From: Planctomycetia bacterium
GTDB taxonomy: Bacteria > Planctomycetota > Planctomycetia > Pirellulales > Thermoguttaceae
Length of the DNA: 64,000 nucleotides
Direction of reading: 5' to 3'
NCBI GenBank assembly: GCA_030539295.1
Contig: JAUNSJ010000005.1
Location: forward strand, 113,821-177,820
Made by a program: the position numbers and the translations under genes. Shown one piece after another: positions 44,174 to 55,517 of this stretch (position 1 is the stretch's first letter; each line of letters begins with the position of its first letter). The notes under the pieces are model-generated. The model was given only the letters and a program-made list of their open reading frames with translations. It was not told the DNA's origin and made no database searches.

Positions 44174-46240
44174 ATGGCATCGATAAAACTGCTATCAGCC
44201 AATATGATCAATAAAATCGCGGCGGGCGAAGTCATTGAGCGTCCGGCCAGCGTGGTTAAGGAGTTGGTCGAGAACGCAATAGACGCCGGTGCCAGCCGCA
44301 TAGAATTAACGATCGAAAAGAGTGGTTCTGACCTAATTCGAGTAATAGACGACGGTTCCGGCATACCGCGAGATGAGCTTCCGCTGGCGCTGACCTCGCA
44401 CGCAACGAGTAAAATTGCGGAAACAGACGATCTTTTCAAAATCCTAACGCTCGGCTTTCGGGGCGAGGCGCTGGCCTCGATCGCGGAAGTCTCGCAATTA
44501 CTCGTACGCAGTCGGACGGCCGCGACTCCGGAAGGCGCCGAGATTACCTCTCATGGCGGGGAACTGTCCGCACCGGCGCCCTGTGGCGCTCCGGTCGGCA
44601 CCTGTATTGAGGTCCGCAATCTCTTCTTTAATATTCCCGCACGCCGAAAATTTCTCAAAAGTGCCTCGACCGAGTTCGGACATATAACAGAAGCGGTTAT
44701 TCGACTGGCGTTGCCCTATTATCAGATTCATTTCGTGCTCCGCCACAACGGTAAAGTTGTTTACGATTTACCTCCTGTTGCCAGTATGCTCCAGCGTATC
44801 GACCGGCTTTTCGGCTCCGAGCTGGCCGGGCGACTCATTCATGTCTCCAACGCCAACCGGGATTCCAACGTTAAGCTCTCCGGTTATGTCGGGCATCCTG
44901 ACGCGTCGCGCCCTAACAATAACTTACAGTATCTCTTTCTAAATCAAAGGTTTATACGCGACCGTTCGCTGGGCCACGCTCTGTCAGAAGCCTATCGCGG
45001 GCTTTTGCCAGTCGGACGTTGTCCGGTCTCCTTTCTTAACGTGTCGCTCCCCCCTGACTTCGTCGATGTGAACGTGCACCCGACCAAAAACGAAGTCCGG
45101 TTCGCCGACCCGAGTCGCGTCTACTCCAGTCTCTTGGGCGCGATCCGAGAGGAATTTCTGCGAAGTGACCTGACCAGCCGTCCGCGATTCGATACCGGGG
45201 CGAGTCAAGACGCAACTCATTCCTGGCAAACGAACAACGAGCGTGACCCGCAGACGGCCCTGGATGATTCCACCTCGGAGGTCGTGCGGAACCAGATTCT
45301 CGACTGGGCGCAAGGCAACGCTCTGGCTCCGTCCCCGGTCAACAGGGAGGTACGCCCGTCCCCCGCGCGGAGCGAGTCTGCCCCGGTCACGTCCCGTCCC
45401 GATGTAACTCCTTATCCTATGAGGGATATAGACCGTGCCCGACTGATCAATCCGAATCATCTCCCGGCCTTTTTGCCGTTTCCGGAGTCGGGTTCAAATC
45501 TGGCGCTGCATCGCCTTGCCGCGACGGACGAAACCGGCGGGCCGAAAGACATCCCACAGCTTGGTGAAGAACAATCGGGCTACTTGGCCTCGCCTGTGGG
45601 GGAAGAAGACGTCGAGGAGGACGGGGATTCCAATTGCGGCCACGCCGCGGCACAACTGCCGACAACGCCTGACGGGCACCCGGTGATTCAAATTCATCAG
45701 CGGTATCTTATTTTTGAGACAGAAACCGGCATGGCCATTGTTGACCAGCACGCGTTGCATGAACGCATTTTGTACGAAAAAATCCGATCGCAGATGGAAC
45801 AGGGGAAACTGTCGGGTCAAATGCTGCTTGTCCCGGTGGCCGTTGACCTTACGCCTCCTGAAGTTGCGTGCGTACTTGAGAATAAAGAGACTTTAGCCGA
45901 GTTCGGTTTGATTGCGGATACATTTGGTGGTAATACAATCATAATTACGGGTTATCCAACGATCGCGGAACGATTGAACCCGGAAGACGTGCTGCACCTG
46001 CTCCTGACTCCGCTGATGAATGGCCAGAAGCCAAGTCGGACGGACTTACTCGACGAAATGATGCACCAAATGGCGTGTAAAGCAGCAGTTAAGGCGGGCG
46101 ATTTTTTGCAACAGGAATCGATTCATGAGCTTTTGATTCAGGCCCAGGAAGAGGTCCGCTCGCACCACTGCCCGCACGGCCGCCCTTCCACCCTCGTCTT
46201 TACCTGTCCGGAACTGGATAAGCTGTTTAAAAGGACTTAA
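44174..46240 (+). CDS. mutL: DNA mismatch repair endonuclease MutL
   Basis: 688 residues. The N-terminal GHKL ATPase shows ELVENAIDAGAS, DDGSGIPRDEL, TSHATSKI and GFRGEALASI, followed by the transducer domain (NVHPTKNEVRF). A long linker (~residues 340-500) is acidic and proline-rich. The C-terminal domain keeps the endonuclease motif DQHALHERILYE (near 525), MACKAAVKAGD and CPHGRPSTL, so it should be a nicking MutL, as in bacteria without MutH. MutS is not in the window. ATG 44174 begins the conserved MASIKLLSANMINKIAAGE start. Confidence 0.96.
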   Translation: MASIKLLSANMINKIAAGEVIERPASVVKELVENAIDAGASRIELTIEKSGSDLIRVIDDGSGIPRDELPLALTSHATSKIAETDDLFKILTLGFRGEALASIAEVSQLLVRSRTAATPEGAEITSHGGELSAPAPCGAPVGTCIEVRNLFFNIPARRKFLKSASTEFGHITEAVIRLALPYYQIHFVLRHNGKVVYDLPPVASMLQRIDRLFGSELAGRLIHVSNANRDSNVKLSGYVGHPDASRPNNNLQYLFLNQRFIRDRSLGHALSEAYRGLLPVGRCPVSFLNVSLPPDFVDVNVHPTKNEVRFADPSRVYSSLLGAIREEFLRSDLTSRPRFDTGASQDATHSWQTNNERDPQTALDDSTSEVVRNQILDWAQGNALAPSPVNREVRPSPARSESAPVTSRPDVTPYPMRDIDRARLINPNHLPAFLPFPESGSNLALHRLAATDETGGPKDIPQLGEEQSGYLASPVGEEDVEEDGDSNCGHAAAQLPTTPDGHPVIQIHQRYLIFETETGMAIVDQHALHERILYEKIRSQMEQGKLSGQMLLVPVAVDLTPPEVACVLENKETLAEFGLIADTFGGNTIIITGYPTIAERLNPEDVLHLLLTPLMNGQKPSRTDLLDEMMHQMACKAAVKAGDFLQQESIHELLIQAQEEVRSHHCPHGRPSTLVFTCPELDKLFKRT

Positions 46241-46246
46241 GGGTCC

Positions 46247-46274
46247 TTGCAGGGGTTTTTAGTTGTGGTATAAT
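46247..46274 (+). promoter_or_regulatory. Promoter of gap
   Basis: TTGCAG (46247-46252) and TATAAT (46269-46274), 16 bp spacer. It gives a leader of about 230 nt before the gap start. Confidence 0.75.
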
Positions 46275-46441
46275 TGGCGCGTATGCCTTTTGGAAACAGA
46301 AGGGACACAAGTGTATTACGTCCGGCAAGCCCCCCGGGCACGTGTGGGAAATTTGCGGTAAAACAGTTCCTGACCCTGCGGCATCGTAGAGTAGGGAGCG
46401 AGCGTAATAAAGGCAGTTAAGTTTATCGTAGCGAAAGGACA

Positions 46442-46471
46442 ATGGCGTTTGAACAGTCAAAGGGACTGTGA
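46442..46471 (+). other. Possible 9-codon leader peptide in the gap leader
   Basis: ATG 46442 follows AAAGGACA and encodes MAFEQSKGL before TGA. ACAGTC...GACTGT within it forms a small hairpin. The leader of about 230 nt may be structured. It is suggestive only; chance is quite possible. Confidence 0.25.
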
Positions 46472-47530
<1,059 letters not shown>

Positions 47531-47628
47531 AAAAGCTTAAGCGACGTTCCCATCACGCGGACTGTGGGTCTGGTGTTGGGAATGAGCCACTGAACGAAGG
47601 CCGGTTGCAGAACTTCCGGCAGAAAAAT

Positions 47629-47665
47629 AAAAAGAGCTCCCGACGTAATGTTTGGAGCTCTTTTT
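47629..47665 (+). terminator. Rho-independent terminator after gap
   Basis: Perfect stem AAAGAGCTCC / GGAGCTCTTT (47631-47640, 47654-47663) ending in TTTTT. Confidence 0.9.
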
Positions 47666-47732
47666 GTGTCGACGGTCGGGTCAAACGATTCTGTCTCGTC
47701 GGACTTCTTTGTCAGACTCCTTTTCTAACCGG

Positions 47733-48932
47733 TTAGACTTTTAAAAAGATTTTTCTCTTATACAGGAACAGCAGGAACGTCCAGCAGACGGCCATATAGC
47801 CAACGGCAAGAATAAGCTCGGCGACGACAGGAGGGAACATAGCAGCGAAATTACCAAAGAAGAAATCTCGGGCAGGTTCAAAGTTCACGATCCGCTGGGC
47901 CATATAAATCGTTATGGAGTTCATACCAACAACGAGAAAGATCCACATCCCCCAACGAAACTTCCTAACGTCGATAAGATAATACAGAACCGCCAGAACG
48001 ACCATGGAAATACCGCCAACGAAACAGGTAAACGAACTTGTCCACAAATTCTTGTTGATGGGGAAACAGGAATCCCACAGATATCCTATTGCCGTTAAGA
48101 CAAGTCCGGCCAACAGGAGACACAGGGCTTTTCTGCCGGACGCCTTTTGACCTTGCCGAATACAACTCCCGGTCATCATACCGAGCAAAGCGGTCACAAT
48201 AGCCGGAATGAGCGAAAGAAGTCCTTCCGGGTCGTGGATTTCGCGATGAAGTCTGCCCGGCAGACAGCAGCGGTCGACGTAGCCGACGAGCGACCCTTCC
48301 ATTTCGAAGCCTCGCTGTACCTGTTCGTTCGGGTGCAGGAGCGACTGGAATCGCGATTGAAATGCCTCACGGGTAAACCAGTCGTGTGGATTGGTGTCCG
48401 GGGCCGGTACCAGCGCCAGTAAGAGCCAGTAGCCGACAAGAATCAGCACGACGAGCAGTAGTTGCGTCCGCACGCGCGAATTCATGAACAAGACGGCCGC
48501 GCCCAGCCAGGCAAGTCCAATATGGCCCAACACACTCGCGTATCGCATATTCGCGAAGTCAAACGAGACCGTGTTGTTATAGAGTATGCCCAGCACGACG
48601 AGAATAAGAGCACGCGTACACAGCTTGCGATAGATGGCCGCGCTCGACTTCCCCTGACTCCTCTGTTTGGCAAGAGAAAAGGGAAAAGAGACCCCGGCTA
48701 AAAATAAAAACGTGGGAAATATCATGTCGTGATGCCGAATTCCATGCCATGAAACATGGTTCATCTGCTCGGCGATTGTATTCCAAAAGGAGCAGGGAAA
48801 GCAGTGGGCAATCGCGATAACGACGCCTGACAGACCCATAATAAACATCATATTCAAGCCACGAAAAACGTCCAGCGATAGGAGGCGATCACTGCCCGAC
48901 GCCGGAGCCTTGTTCTTTTGTTCCGTTTCCAT
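47733..48932 (-). CDS. HGSNAT-like / DUF5009 membrane acyltransferase
   Basis: A 399-residue membrane protein with about ten helices. The N-terminal RLLSLDVFRGLNMMFI and HHDMIFPTFLFLAGVSFPFSLA segments are the hallmark of the heparan-alpha-glucosaminide N-acetyltransferase family and related DUF5009 proteins. Conserved IGLAWLGAA and NSITIYMAQRIV follow. Relatives acetylate terminal glucosamine across a membrane using cytoplasmic acetyl-CoA; in bacteria they are often near glycan-breakdown genes. ATG 48932 has an AGGA SD; an in-frame start at 49049 would run across the intergenic promoter. Substrate unknown. Confidence 0.8.
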   Translation of the reverse strand: METEQKNKAPASGSDRLLSLDVFRGLNMMFIMGLSGVVIAIAHCFPCSFWNTIAEQMNHVSWHGIRHHDMIFPTFLFLAGVSFPFSLAKQRSQGKSSAAIYRKLCTRALILVVLGILYNNTVSFDFANMRYASVLGHIGLAWLGAAVLFMNSRVRTQLLLVVLILVGYWLLLALVPAPDTNPHDWFTREAFQSRFQSLLHPNEQVQRGFEMEGSLVGYVDRCCLPGRLHREIHDPEGLLSLIPAIVTALLGMMTGSCIRQGQKASGRKALCLLLAGLVLTAIGYLWDSCFPINKNLWTSSFTCFVGGISMVVLAVLYYLIDVRKFRWGMWIFLVVGMNSITIYMAQRIVNFEPARDFFFGNFAAMFPPVVAELILAVGYMAVCWTFLLFLYKRKIFLKV

Positions 48933-49159
48933 CGTTCCTGTGTCCTTGTTGAAATTCGCGTGATGGGACGATCCTGCCGTTACGATCGCCGACCACTCAT
49001 TATAATCTACCATGCCGCATGGAAACGTCAAGAGGTTGTCATTTGTCACGATGTTCGCGGCTGTGCTGCCCTTACAGGGCGTGGTTTTTATGAGATCGTT
49101 GCCCCGGGGAACTTGGCGGTGCGGGAGATCCGTTTTCGTTATCGCAGGTTCCCGAGCTG
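48933..49159. repeat. Dispersed repeat and -10 element upstream of the HGSNAT-like gene
   Basis: TATAAT on the minus strand (49004-48999) is a likely -10, with TTGACG 21 bp further up (too far for a normal spacer). From about 49050 a repeat copy begins: TGTGCTGCCCTTACAGGGCGTGG, a CCCCGGGGAAC arm, GATCCGTTTTCGTTATCGC and GGTTCCCGAGCTGC. The order is the same as at 28990-29215. Confidence 0.6.
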
Positions 49160-50533
49160 CTAATCGGCCAGTGCATGGGCGAGGGTTTCGCTCAGGGTGG
49201 GGTGCGCATGGACTACCGCTTGCGCCTGGTTAAGGGTCATGTGGTGCGTTACCAGCAGAGCGGCTTCAGCGATCAGGTCAGAGGCGTGCGGACCGATTAT
49301 ATGTACGCCGACAATAATATTTTGTGCGTTCAGGAGGATTTTGACAAAGCCGTCGGACGCGCTCATGGAGCGTGCCTTGCCGTTGGCGGCGAAGAGCGAC
49401 TTACGCACGGTCACAGGAATATTCTGGGCCGCAGCCTGTTCACTGGTGAGTCCGACACTGGCGATTTCCGGGCATGTAAAGACACAGGCAGGAATCGCAT
49501 GACGCGGCACGGAGACTGCGTTCGATGTGAACATGGCGGTAACGGCGGCTCGGGCTTCCGCCTCGGCAACGTGCGCAAGCATACCGTGGCCAACGAGGTC
49601 GCCGATGGCATAGACGCCTGGCAGACTTGTTTCAAACCGCTCATTCACGGCGAGGAAACGGCCGTTGCGCGTGAGCGCGTTTGTAACGTCGGACGGCGGG
49701 ACGACCGGCAAACGCCCAACGGCGACGAGAACCAGGTCAGCAGGAATACTGGTTTCGCCAGTTGCATTTTCGAAGAGAACGCGATTCTGCCCGTCGTCGT
49801 GAATCACGGCGGTAAGTTTCGAACCGGTCTGAATGGCAACGCCACGCCGCTTGAGTAGTGCGGACAGACGTCGGCCCAGCTCACGGTCCATAGCGGGCAG
49901 GAGGGAGTCCATGGCCTCCAGGACGGTTACGTGTGTGCCGAATTCCTGAAAAATCGACGCGAACTCCAGTCCTATAACACCACCGCCGAGCACGACCAGT
50001 TCACGCGGGACTTCCGTCTGATTCAGCATGGCCGTCGAGTCGATAACGCACGGCAAATCGGAACCGGGAAAGACCGGCCGGGCAGGTTGCGAGCCGGTTG
50101 CCAGAAGAATTCTTTCGCTGGTCACGGAAGAGGTCGCGCCGGCTGCGTCGATGATTTCCAGTTCGTTAGCCGCAGTTAGATGGGCCGTTCCGTGAAGTAG
50201 AACAACGCCTGCCTTGACGAGCAGGGAATCGAGTCCTTTGCGAAACTGGTTAATCAGTTCGTCCTTTTTCGCCGTCATTTTAACCAAATCGACATGGAGC
50301 GACTCGGGATGAAAAACGAGACCATTCTCGCTGGCCGTTTTCAGTTCACGTATGACCTCGGCCTGATGAAACAGGAACTTCGTCGGAATACAGCCGCAGT
50401 TCAGGCAGGTTCCGCCCAGCGAGTCGCGTTCAATAAGGGCAACGTGTTTACCCATCCGTGCCGCGTAAAGGGCCGCCTCTGTCCCGCCAGGCCCACCCCC
50501 AACGACAATCAGGTCAAAAGAGGAATCGGTCAT
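49160..50533 (-). CDS. lpdA: Dihydrolipoyl dehydrogenase (E3 / L protein)
   Basis: A 457-residue FAD enzyme that reoxidises lipoamide on GcvH or 2-oxoacid dehydrogenases. GGGPGGTEAALYAARMG is the FAD motif, GGTCLNCGCIPTKF the redox-active disulfide (residues ~42-47), VLGGGVIGLEFASIF the NAD motif, and HAHPTLSETLAHAL the C-terminal catalytic His-Glu pair. It lies 3 bp downstream of gcvPB, so it is likely dedicated to glycine cleavage here. Its stop is inside the end of a dispersed repeat. Confidence 0.95.
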   Translation of the reverse strand: MTDSSFDLIVVGGGPGGTEAALYAARMGKHVALIERDSLGGTCLNCGCIPTKFLFHQAEVIRELKTASENGLVFHPESLHVDLVKMTAKKDELINQFRKGLDSLLVKAGVVLLHGTAHLTAANELEIIDAAGATSSVTSERILLATGSQPARPVFPGSDLPCVIDSTAMLNQTEVPRELVVLGGGVIGLEFASIFQEFGTHVTVLEAMDSLLPAMDRELGRRLSALLKRRGVAIQTGSKLTAVIHDDGQNRVLFENATGETSIPADLVLVAVGRLPVVPPSDVTNALTRNGRFLAVNERFETSLPGVYAIGDLVGHGMLAHVAEAEARAAVTAMFTSNAVSVPRHAIPACVFTCPEIASVGLTSEQAAAQNIPVTVRKSLFAANGKARSMSASDGFVKILLNAQNIIVGVHIIGPHASDLIAEAALLVTHHMTLNQAQAVVHAHPTLSETLAHALAD

Positions 50534-50536
50534 GAG

Positions 50537-52003
50537 TCAGGACTCCACTTCCACTTCCGGCTTGTATTGCAGAACGGGATGCCGCGCGGCACGCGTATCG
50601 TCGACGCGGCCAATAACAGTCGTGTGCGGCGCACCGTGCACCAGTTCCGGTGTTGTTCGGCATTCTTCGGCGATTTGCTTCATGGCAGCAATAAACTGGT
50701 CAAGTCGCTCTTTCGATTCCGTTTCCGTCGGCTCAAACATCATGGCTTCCGGCACGATGAGCGGGAAATAAATTGTCGGCGGATGATAGCCAAAATCCAT
50801 AAGGCGCTTGGCTATGTCGAGTGTGTGAATTCCGGCTTCTTTCTGACGCGCCGAGGTCGCGACGAATTCATGTTTGCACAAAACATTAAACGGAATCTCG
50901 TAATCGTCGGCCAATTCGTGACGAAGATAGTTGGCGTTTAAAACCGCATGCTGGCACGCGTCGCGCAGACCGTGCGGGCCGACCGACTTGATCCACGCAT
51001 AAGCCTTAACGCAGACGCCGAAATTGCCGTAAAACGTTTTTACCTTGCCGATTGACTGCGGACGATTGTAATCGAAGCCGTAACTTCCATCTTTGCGTTT
51101 AATAATATGCGGGACGGGCAGGAAGGGCGTGAGGAATTCCTTAACGCCTACAGCACCGGCACCGGGGCCACCACCCCCGTGCGGCGTGGCGAACGTCTTG
51201 TGCAAATTAAAATGAACGATATCGAAACCCATATCGCCGGGCCGCGACATGCCCATAATGGCATTGAGATTGGCACCGTCGTAGTACAGGAGACCACCCG
51301 CTTCATGTACAAGTTTTGCAATTTCCTCAATGTCCGTTTCGAAGAGGCCGAGCGTATTCGGATTGGTCAGCATGAGACCGGCGACATGATCATCCAGTTT
51401 CGCTTTCAGGTCGTCGAGCGAGACGCGTCCGAACTCGTTGGATTTGACTTCCCGAACCTTATAGCCAACAACAGAAGCCGTGGCCGGATTCGTTCCGTGC
51501 GCGGAGTCGGGTACGAGAATCACATTGCGCTGCTCATCGTTCCCCTGCGATTTATGCCAGGTACGCAGAATCATGATTCCGGTCATTTCGCCATGGGCAC
51601 CTGCGGCCGGCTGAAGTGTAAACTGGTCCATACCGCCAATATCGGCGAGCATGAGCTGGAGTTCGTAGAGAAGTTCCAGTGCCCCTTGCACCGTTTCTTC
51701 CGGCTGATACGGATGCACATTCGTAAAGCCGGGCAGATTCGCGAGAAGTTCGTTTATCTTCGGATTGTACTTCATGGTACATGAGCCGAGTGGATACATG
51801 CCGGAATCGACTCCGAACGCACGCGTTGACAGTTCGGTAAAATGTCGAACGGCTTCCACTTCCGGCAGTTCTGGAATGCCCAGGTCGGTCGTTCGCCAAT
51901 GGTTTTCCGGCAGGGTTGCCTGCAGGTCAATTTCCGGAAGCTCCTGAAGGGGGAATCGAAATGAATTGCTCCCTTTACTATTTTTTTCAAACAAAAGATT
52001 CAT
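50537..52003 (-). CDS. gcvPB: Glycine dehydrogenase (decarboxylating) subunit 2
   Basis: The PLP-binding half of the split P-protein, 488 residues. [22 protein letters not shown] contains the PLP lysine (near residue 270), and [18 protein letters not shown] and [15 protein letters not shown] are conserved. With GcvPA it decarboxylates glycine and transfers aminomethyl to GcvH. Its ATG overlaps the gcvPA stop by 4 bp (ATGA), and lpdA follows by 3 bp, so all three genes form one operon. Confidence 0.95.
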   Translation of the reverse strand: MNLLFEKNSKGSNSFRFPLQELPEIDLQATLPENHWRTTDLGIPELPEVEAVRHFTELSTRAFGVDSGMYPLGSCTMKYNPKINELLANLPGFTNVHPYQPEETVQGALELLYELQLMLADIGGMDQFTLQPAAGAHGEMTGIMILRTWHKSQGNDEQRNVILVPDSAHGTNPATASVVGYKVREVKSNEFGRVSLDDLKAKLDDHVAGLMLTNPNTLGLFETDIEEIAKLVHEAGGLLYYDGANLNAIMGMSRPGDMGFDIVHFNLHKTFATPHGGGGPGAGAVGVKEFLTPFLPVPHIIKRKDGSYGFDYNRPQSIGKVKTFYGNFGVCVKAYAWIKSVGPHGLRDACQHAVLNANYLRHELADDYEIPFNVLCKHEFVATSARQKEAGIHTLDIAKRLMDFGYHPPTIYFPLIVPEAMMFEPTETESKERLDQFIAAMKQIAEECRTTPELVHGAPHTTVIGRVDDTRAARHPVLQYKPEVEVES

Positions 52004-53349
52004 GCGGTCACCTCTTTCACTTCGGTCGATTGGCAGTTGACGAATTCCTTCATGCGCAGGACAAGTTCGTCGACTTCTTCCCGCGTGCGTCGTTCGGTAA
52101 AGGCCAGTAAAAGACCACCGTCGAGTTCGTAACCGCCAATAATACCGTTTTCCAGCAGATATTCATTCATGGCGTGAGGGTCGCGTATCGAGACGACGAA
52201 CTCGCGAAAGAAGGGAGCATGATAAGGAAAATGGAATCCTGCTTTTGTGAATTCTTCCCGCGCGTACCAGGCGAGGCGATGAGAATTGAGCGCTGCCTGT
52301 TTCAAACCCAGTGGCCCCACAAAGGCGAGATACATGCACGCGGCCAAGGCACAAAGCGCTTCATTAGAACAAATATTGGAATTGGCTTTCTCGCGACGGA
52401 TATGCTGCTCGCGTGCCTGTAAGGTGAGAACGAACGAGCGCTGACCGCGTGAGTCGACCGTCTCGCCCACGAGTCGGCCGGGTATCTTCCGCATAAGTTT
52501 TTCCGTCACGGCCATAAACCCGAGATGAGGCCCGCCGAAGTTCATCGGATTACCCAGCGGCTGACCGTCCCCGACGGCGATATCGGCGCCCCATTCGCCA
52601 GGCGATTTCAGCAAGGCCAAAGCAATCGGGTCAACCGACATAATCACCATCGCGTTAACCGAACGGGCCAAGGCAACCAGCCGATCGACTTCTTCCAGAT
52701 TGCCGTAAAAATTCGGATACTGAATAACGACGGCCGCCGTCTGGTCATTCAGGAGCGAATCCAAAGCGACCGGGTCGACAACACCGCCGGGACAGGGAAT
52801 ATACTCCACGGCCATTTTCCCGGAAATGGCATACGTTTCGACGATTCGGGCATAATCCGGATGTAGTGAGGTGGGCAGCAGTACGCGTTTTTTCCCTGTT
52901 ACCTCCGCAGCGATCTGACAGGCCTGTGCCAGCGCACTTCCGCCACAGTACAGAGACGCGTTGGCAACGGCCATACCGGTCAAGCGACACATGAGTGTTT
53001 GATACTCAAAAATCGATTGCAGGATGCCCTGACTGATTTCCGGCTGGTAGGGCGTATAAGCAGTGTAGAATTCGGAGCGGGCAAGCAGATGGGAAACGGC
53101 AGCGGGTATGTAGTGGTCATAGCAGCCGGCCCCGAGAAAGATGGGGCAATCTTCCGTACAGACGTTATCCAGAGCGAGCTGTTCCAACTGGCGACGCAAG
53201 CTCATTTCGGAGAGTCCCGCGCCTTCGGGTAACGTACATTTTTTGCGAATATTTTCCGGAATATCAGCGAACAGGTCGTCCAGGGACGAGAGCCCCAGGG
53301 TCTGGAGCATCTCTTTGACCACCGGGTCAGGATTAGGTGTGTATCTCAT
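52000..53349 (-). CDS. gcvPA: Glycine dehydrogenase (decarboxylating) subunit 1
   Basis: The first half of the split P-protein, 449 residues. [15 protein letters not shown] is the usual start, [15 protein letters not shown] and [16 protein letters not shown] are family signatures, and [26 protein letters not shown] and [19 protein letters not shown] follow. ATG 53349 has no clear SD but fits the protein family; an in-frame extension to 53493 does not. A promoter lies at 53417-53445. GcvT and GcvH are not in this window, so they must be encoded elsewhere if the pathway is complete. Confidence 0.94.
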   Translation of the reverse strand: MRYTPNPDPVVKEMLQTLGLSSLDDLFADIPENIRKKCTLPEGAGLSEMSLRRQLEQLALDNVCTEDCPIFLGAGCYDHYIPAAVSHLLARSEFYTAYTPYQPEISQGILQSIFEYQTLMCRLTGMAVANASLYCGGSALAQACQIAAEVTGKKRVLLPTSLHPDYARIVETYAISGKMAVEYIPCPGGVVDPVALDSLLNDQTAAVVIQYPNFYGNLEEVDRLVALARSVNAMVIMSVDPIALALLKSPGEWGADIAVGDGQPLGNPMNFGGPHLGFMAVTEKLMRKIPGRLVGETVDSRGQRSFVLTLQAREQHIRREKANSNICSNEALCALAACMYLAFVGPLGLKQAALNSHRLAWYAREEFTKAGFHFPYHAPFFREFVVSIRDPHAMNEYLLENGIIGGYELDGGLLLAFTERRTREEVDELVLRMKEFVNCQSTEVKEVTA

Positions 53350-53416
53350 GGTGAATGGTTTCAAAACGAGCCGGTCATTGGGAAAAAATTCCGCAGACCG
53401 ACTCTGGATGAGTGAA

Positions 53417-53445
53417 CTTATAGGAACGGCACTCCTGCCGCACAA
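53417..53445 (-). promoter_or_regulatory. Candidate promoter of the gcvPA-gcvPB-lpdA operon
   Basis: TTGTGC (53445-53440) and TATAAG (53422-53417), 17 bp spacer; the spacer has a CGGCAGGAGTGCCG hairpin. It is 68 bp before the start. No glycine riboswitch would fit in so short a leader. Confidence 0.48.
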
Positions 53446-53567
53446 TGGAAAAGCGACCTCGAAGCAAAAAGGAAATTCTGTACGACGTCGCACTTATCGA
53501 CCGCGACCGCGGACTGCGGACCCAAGAGCCAGCGCAATTGAGTCCGCCGCGTCGCATGGCCAGGCAA

Positions 53568-54263
53568 TCAGTGTTTGCCGTACTTCATGGTTTTGCCGGT
53601 GCGTTGCGCCTGCATGTACGCCTCCAGAGCGCGCATGCGCGGGTCGTCGCCACTCATGGGTTCCGCGCGGCATGGGTTTTCCAGGCACCAGTTGGCCATA
53701 TCGCGCAGTAGCGCGGCGCGCCCGAGCTGGACCTGAAATTTCGGGTACGTTTCCGCGTGCGTGCCTTCCGCGTCCGGATGACACATGTCACACGACGTCG
53801 CGTTCGTACTGCCGAGAAGGTCCGCGTTGTGGAAAATGAGCGAACCTTCCACGACGAGCCTTTCTGTTTCTTTTTCCCACACAATGGTGTCCGGCACGGT
53901 ATAGTTCCCGTACGTATCGCCTTGACGTTGACTGTCGGTCATGGTCGCAATGGGCTTATTGTCGGCAGGCGGCTTGATTTCATGGCGTTCAAGTTCCGCC
54001 TGGACCCAGGACGTGTCAAAGGCGCGCGTCCACTGGGAACTGGAGCCGGGAAATTCCGGTTTCGGCGTCGCGGCCGCTTGAGCCACAGGCGCCGCAGCCG
54101 GGGCCTGTGTCGCAGCTCGCGCCGCGGGCCGGTTCGTCCTGACCTTCGCCGGTGTAACGGCCAGTCCACGAGTCGAGAACTCCGGCATATGCTGCCAGAG
54201 CAGAGTCAAGAGCAGGCCTGTGCCAAGTCCCAAAAGGAACAAGACTGTTGATATTTTTTTCAT
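53568..54263 (-). CDS. Mono-haem c-type cytochrome
   Basis: A 231-residue exported protein with an N-terminal signal or anchor (VLFLLGLGTGLLLTLLW) and an Ala/Pro-rich linker to ~70. A cytochrome c domain follows with the haem site SCDMCHP (near residue 160) and EGTHAETYPKFQVQLGRAALLRDM, WCLENPC and MRALEAYM. The distal methionine is probably in EPMSGDDPRM. It lies 126 bp downstream of a Tat metallophosphatase and the di-haem peroxidase, and probably passes electrons to the peroxidase. Confidence 0.82.
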   Translation of the reverse strand: MKKISTVLFLLGLGTGLLLTLLWQHMPEFSTRGLAVTPAKVRTNRPAARAATQAPAAAPVAQAAATPKPEFPGSSSQWTRAFDTSWVQAELERHEIKPPADNKPIATMTDSQRQGDTYGNYTVPDTIVWEKETERLVVEGSLIFHNADLLGSTNATSCDMCHPDAEGTHAETYPKFQVQLGRAALLRDMANWCLENPCRAEPMSGDDPRMRALEAYMQAQRTGKTMKYGKH

Positions 54264-54389
54264 AGGTTCTATCCTTTGTTATTTCGACTGTCATACCCGA
54301 ATGACTCCCTCTCTCTACCTCTATGAGTGTATAGTCTGGTCATCATTCGCGAAATGGTTATTGTTCTCATACGCTAAAGCGACGGCACC

Positions 54390-55517
54390 TCAATAAGAGG
54401 GCAAGTTCGGTCGCTTGGGTCGTTGCTCTTCGCCGTCGGAGGCAAGATAGGCCGCGGACACCAGAATCGGGTCCCGATTCCATATCTTGTAGACCTTATC
54501 GACCAGTCCGTCGGCCGTTATGTGCAATTCACCATTGCCACAGCCGTCGGCCGGGTTGAATGGATCGGACCGGTTCATCATAACCGTTAATTCCGGATTA
54601 CCACTCGGCGCGTACGGCCAGGGCCACGCCGTGGAGAGCAGCCCGTGAAAATCAATGTTACCGATCCGGTTGGTCAGCATTTGGTGCGTGTGACCGTGAA
54701 TAACCGTCATCGTTTTGAAGCGGTTCAGAATGGCCTGTACTTCCTCCGCGTCCTCCGTCCAGAAGTTCCAGTTCTTATATAAATGGTAGAGCGGAGAATG
54801 GGAGAAGAGGACCACCGGTTGCTCGTCGCTGAGCTTCGCCAGATCGTCGGCGAGCCATTTCCGCGTCGCTTCCCCAACGGTAAACGGACGCTGAAGATGG
54901 TTATCCAGTCCGGCTACGGTTTGCATACGCTCCAGGGGCGTCATATTGCGTGCGGTCCAGAAATCTTCTTCCAGCACACTCATAATGCAAACGAAATGAA
55001 CTCCTTTGTGGTCAAAAGACCAGCAGGGAGAACCGAAAAGCGATTGCCACTTTTCGCCCATATCGAAATACCAGTCGTGCTCACCGACCATAATGTGGAG
55101 TGGAGCTTTGAGGTTCTTGAGAATTTGTGCTCCGAGTTCCAGTTCCTCCGGCTGCCCCAGCTGCGCCAGGTCGCCCCCATAGAAGACGAAATCCGGCTGC
55201 TCTTCCAACGCATTAACGTCGTCCACCGCACGCATAAGCGCATTGGCGAACCGGTCGTTCTTCGACTTAACGTATAAATGCGAGTCGGAAATATAGGCAA
55301 TCCGGAACGGCTCGACCTTCGCCGCAGTTTCGTCGGCAAAAGCGACACTGGTAAACGAGCCGAGGCCAAGTTTGCCAGCCGCCGCAGCTGCCGCAAAACT
55401 TCCGGCCGCAACCTTTAAAAACGAACGCCGGTCCAAATTCTTCAAATCACGAAAAAATTCCGTGCGTTCACGTTCCACCCGCGTTTCAAGATTCTCTCTT
55501 CGGTATCGCGTATTCAT
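54390..55517 (-). CDS. Tat-exported metallophosphoesterase
   Basis: A 375-residue protein with a twin-arginine signal (DRRSFLKVAAGSFAAAAAAG, near residue 30) and a calcineurin-like domain: ISDSHLY, FYGGDLAQLG, VGEHDWYFD, LFSHSPLYH and VIHGHTHQML. The usual GNHD motif reads GEHD, which changes one metal-binding position. It is related to periplasmic CpdA/PhoD-like phosphatases; substrate unknown. Its ATG overlaps the peroxidase stop by 4 bp, so it is translationally coupled to it. The long N-terminus before the Tat motif is unusual. Confidence 0.83.
   Translation of the reverse strand: MNTRYRRENLETRVERERTEFFRDLKNLDRRSFLKVAAGSFAAAAAAGKLGLGSFTSVAFADETAAKVEPFRIAYISDSHLYVKSKNDRFANALMRAVDDVNALEEQPDFVFYGGDLAQLGQPEELELGAQILKNLKAPLHIMVGEHDWYFDMGEKWQSLFGSPCWSFDHKGVHFVCIMSVLEEDFWTARNMTPLERMQTVAGLDNHLQRPFTVGEATRKWLADDLAKLSDEQPVVLFSHSPLYHLYKNWNFWTEDAEEVQAILNRFKTMTVIHGHTHQMLTNRIGNIDFHGLLSTAWPWPYAPSGNPELTVMMNRSDPFNPADGCGNGELHITADGLVDKVYKIWNRDPILVSAAYLASDGEEQRPKRPNLPSY

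Noticed and set aside
53350..53416. Glycine riboswitch before gcvPA
   Set aside because: The leader from the likely promoter is under 70 nt, too short for the aptamer, and no conserved core was seen.
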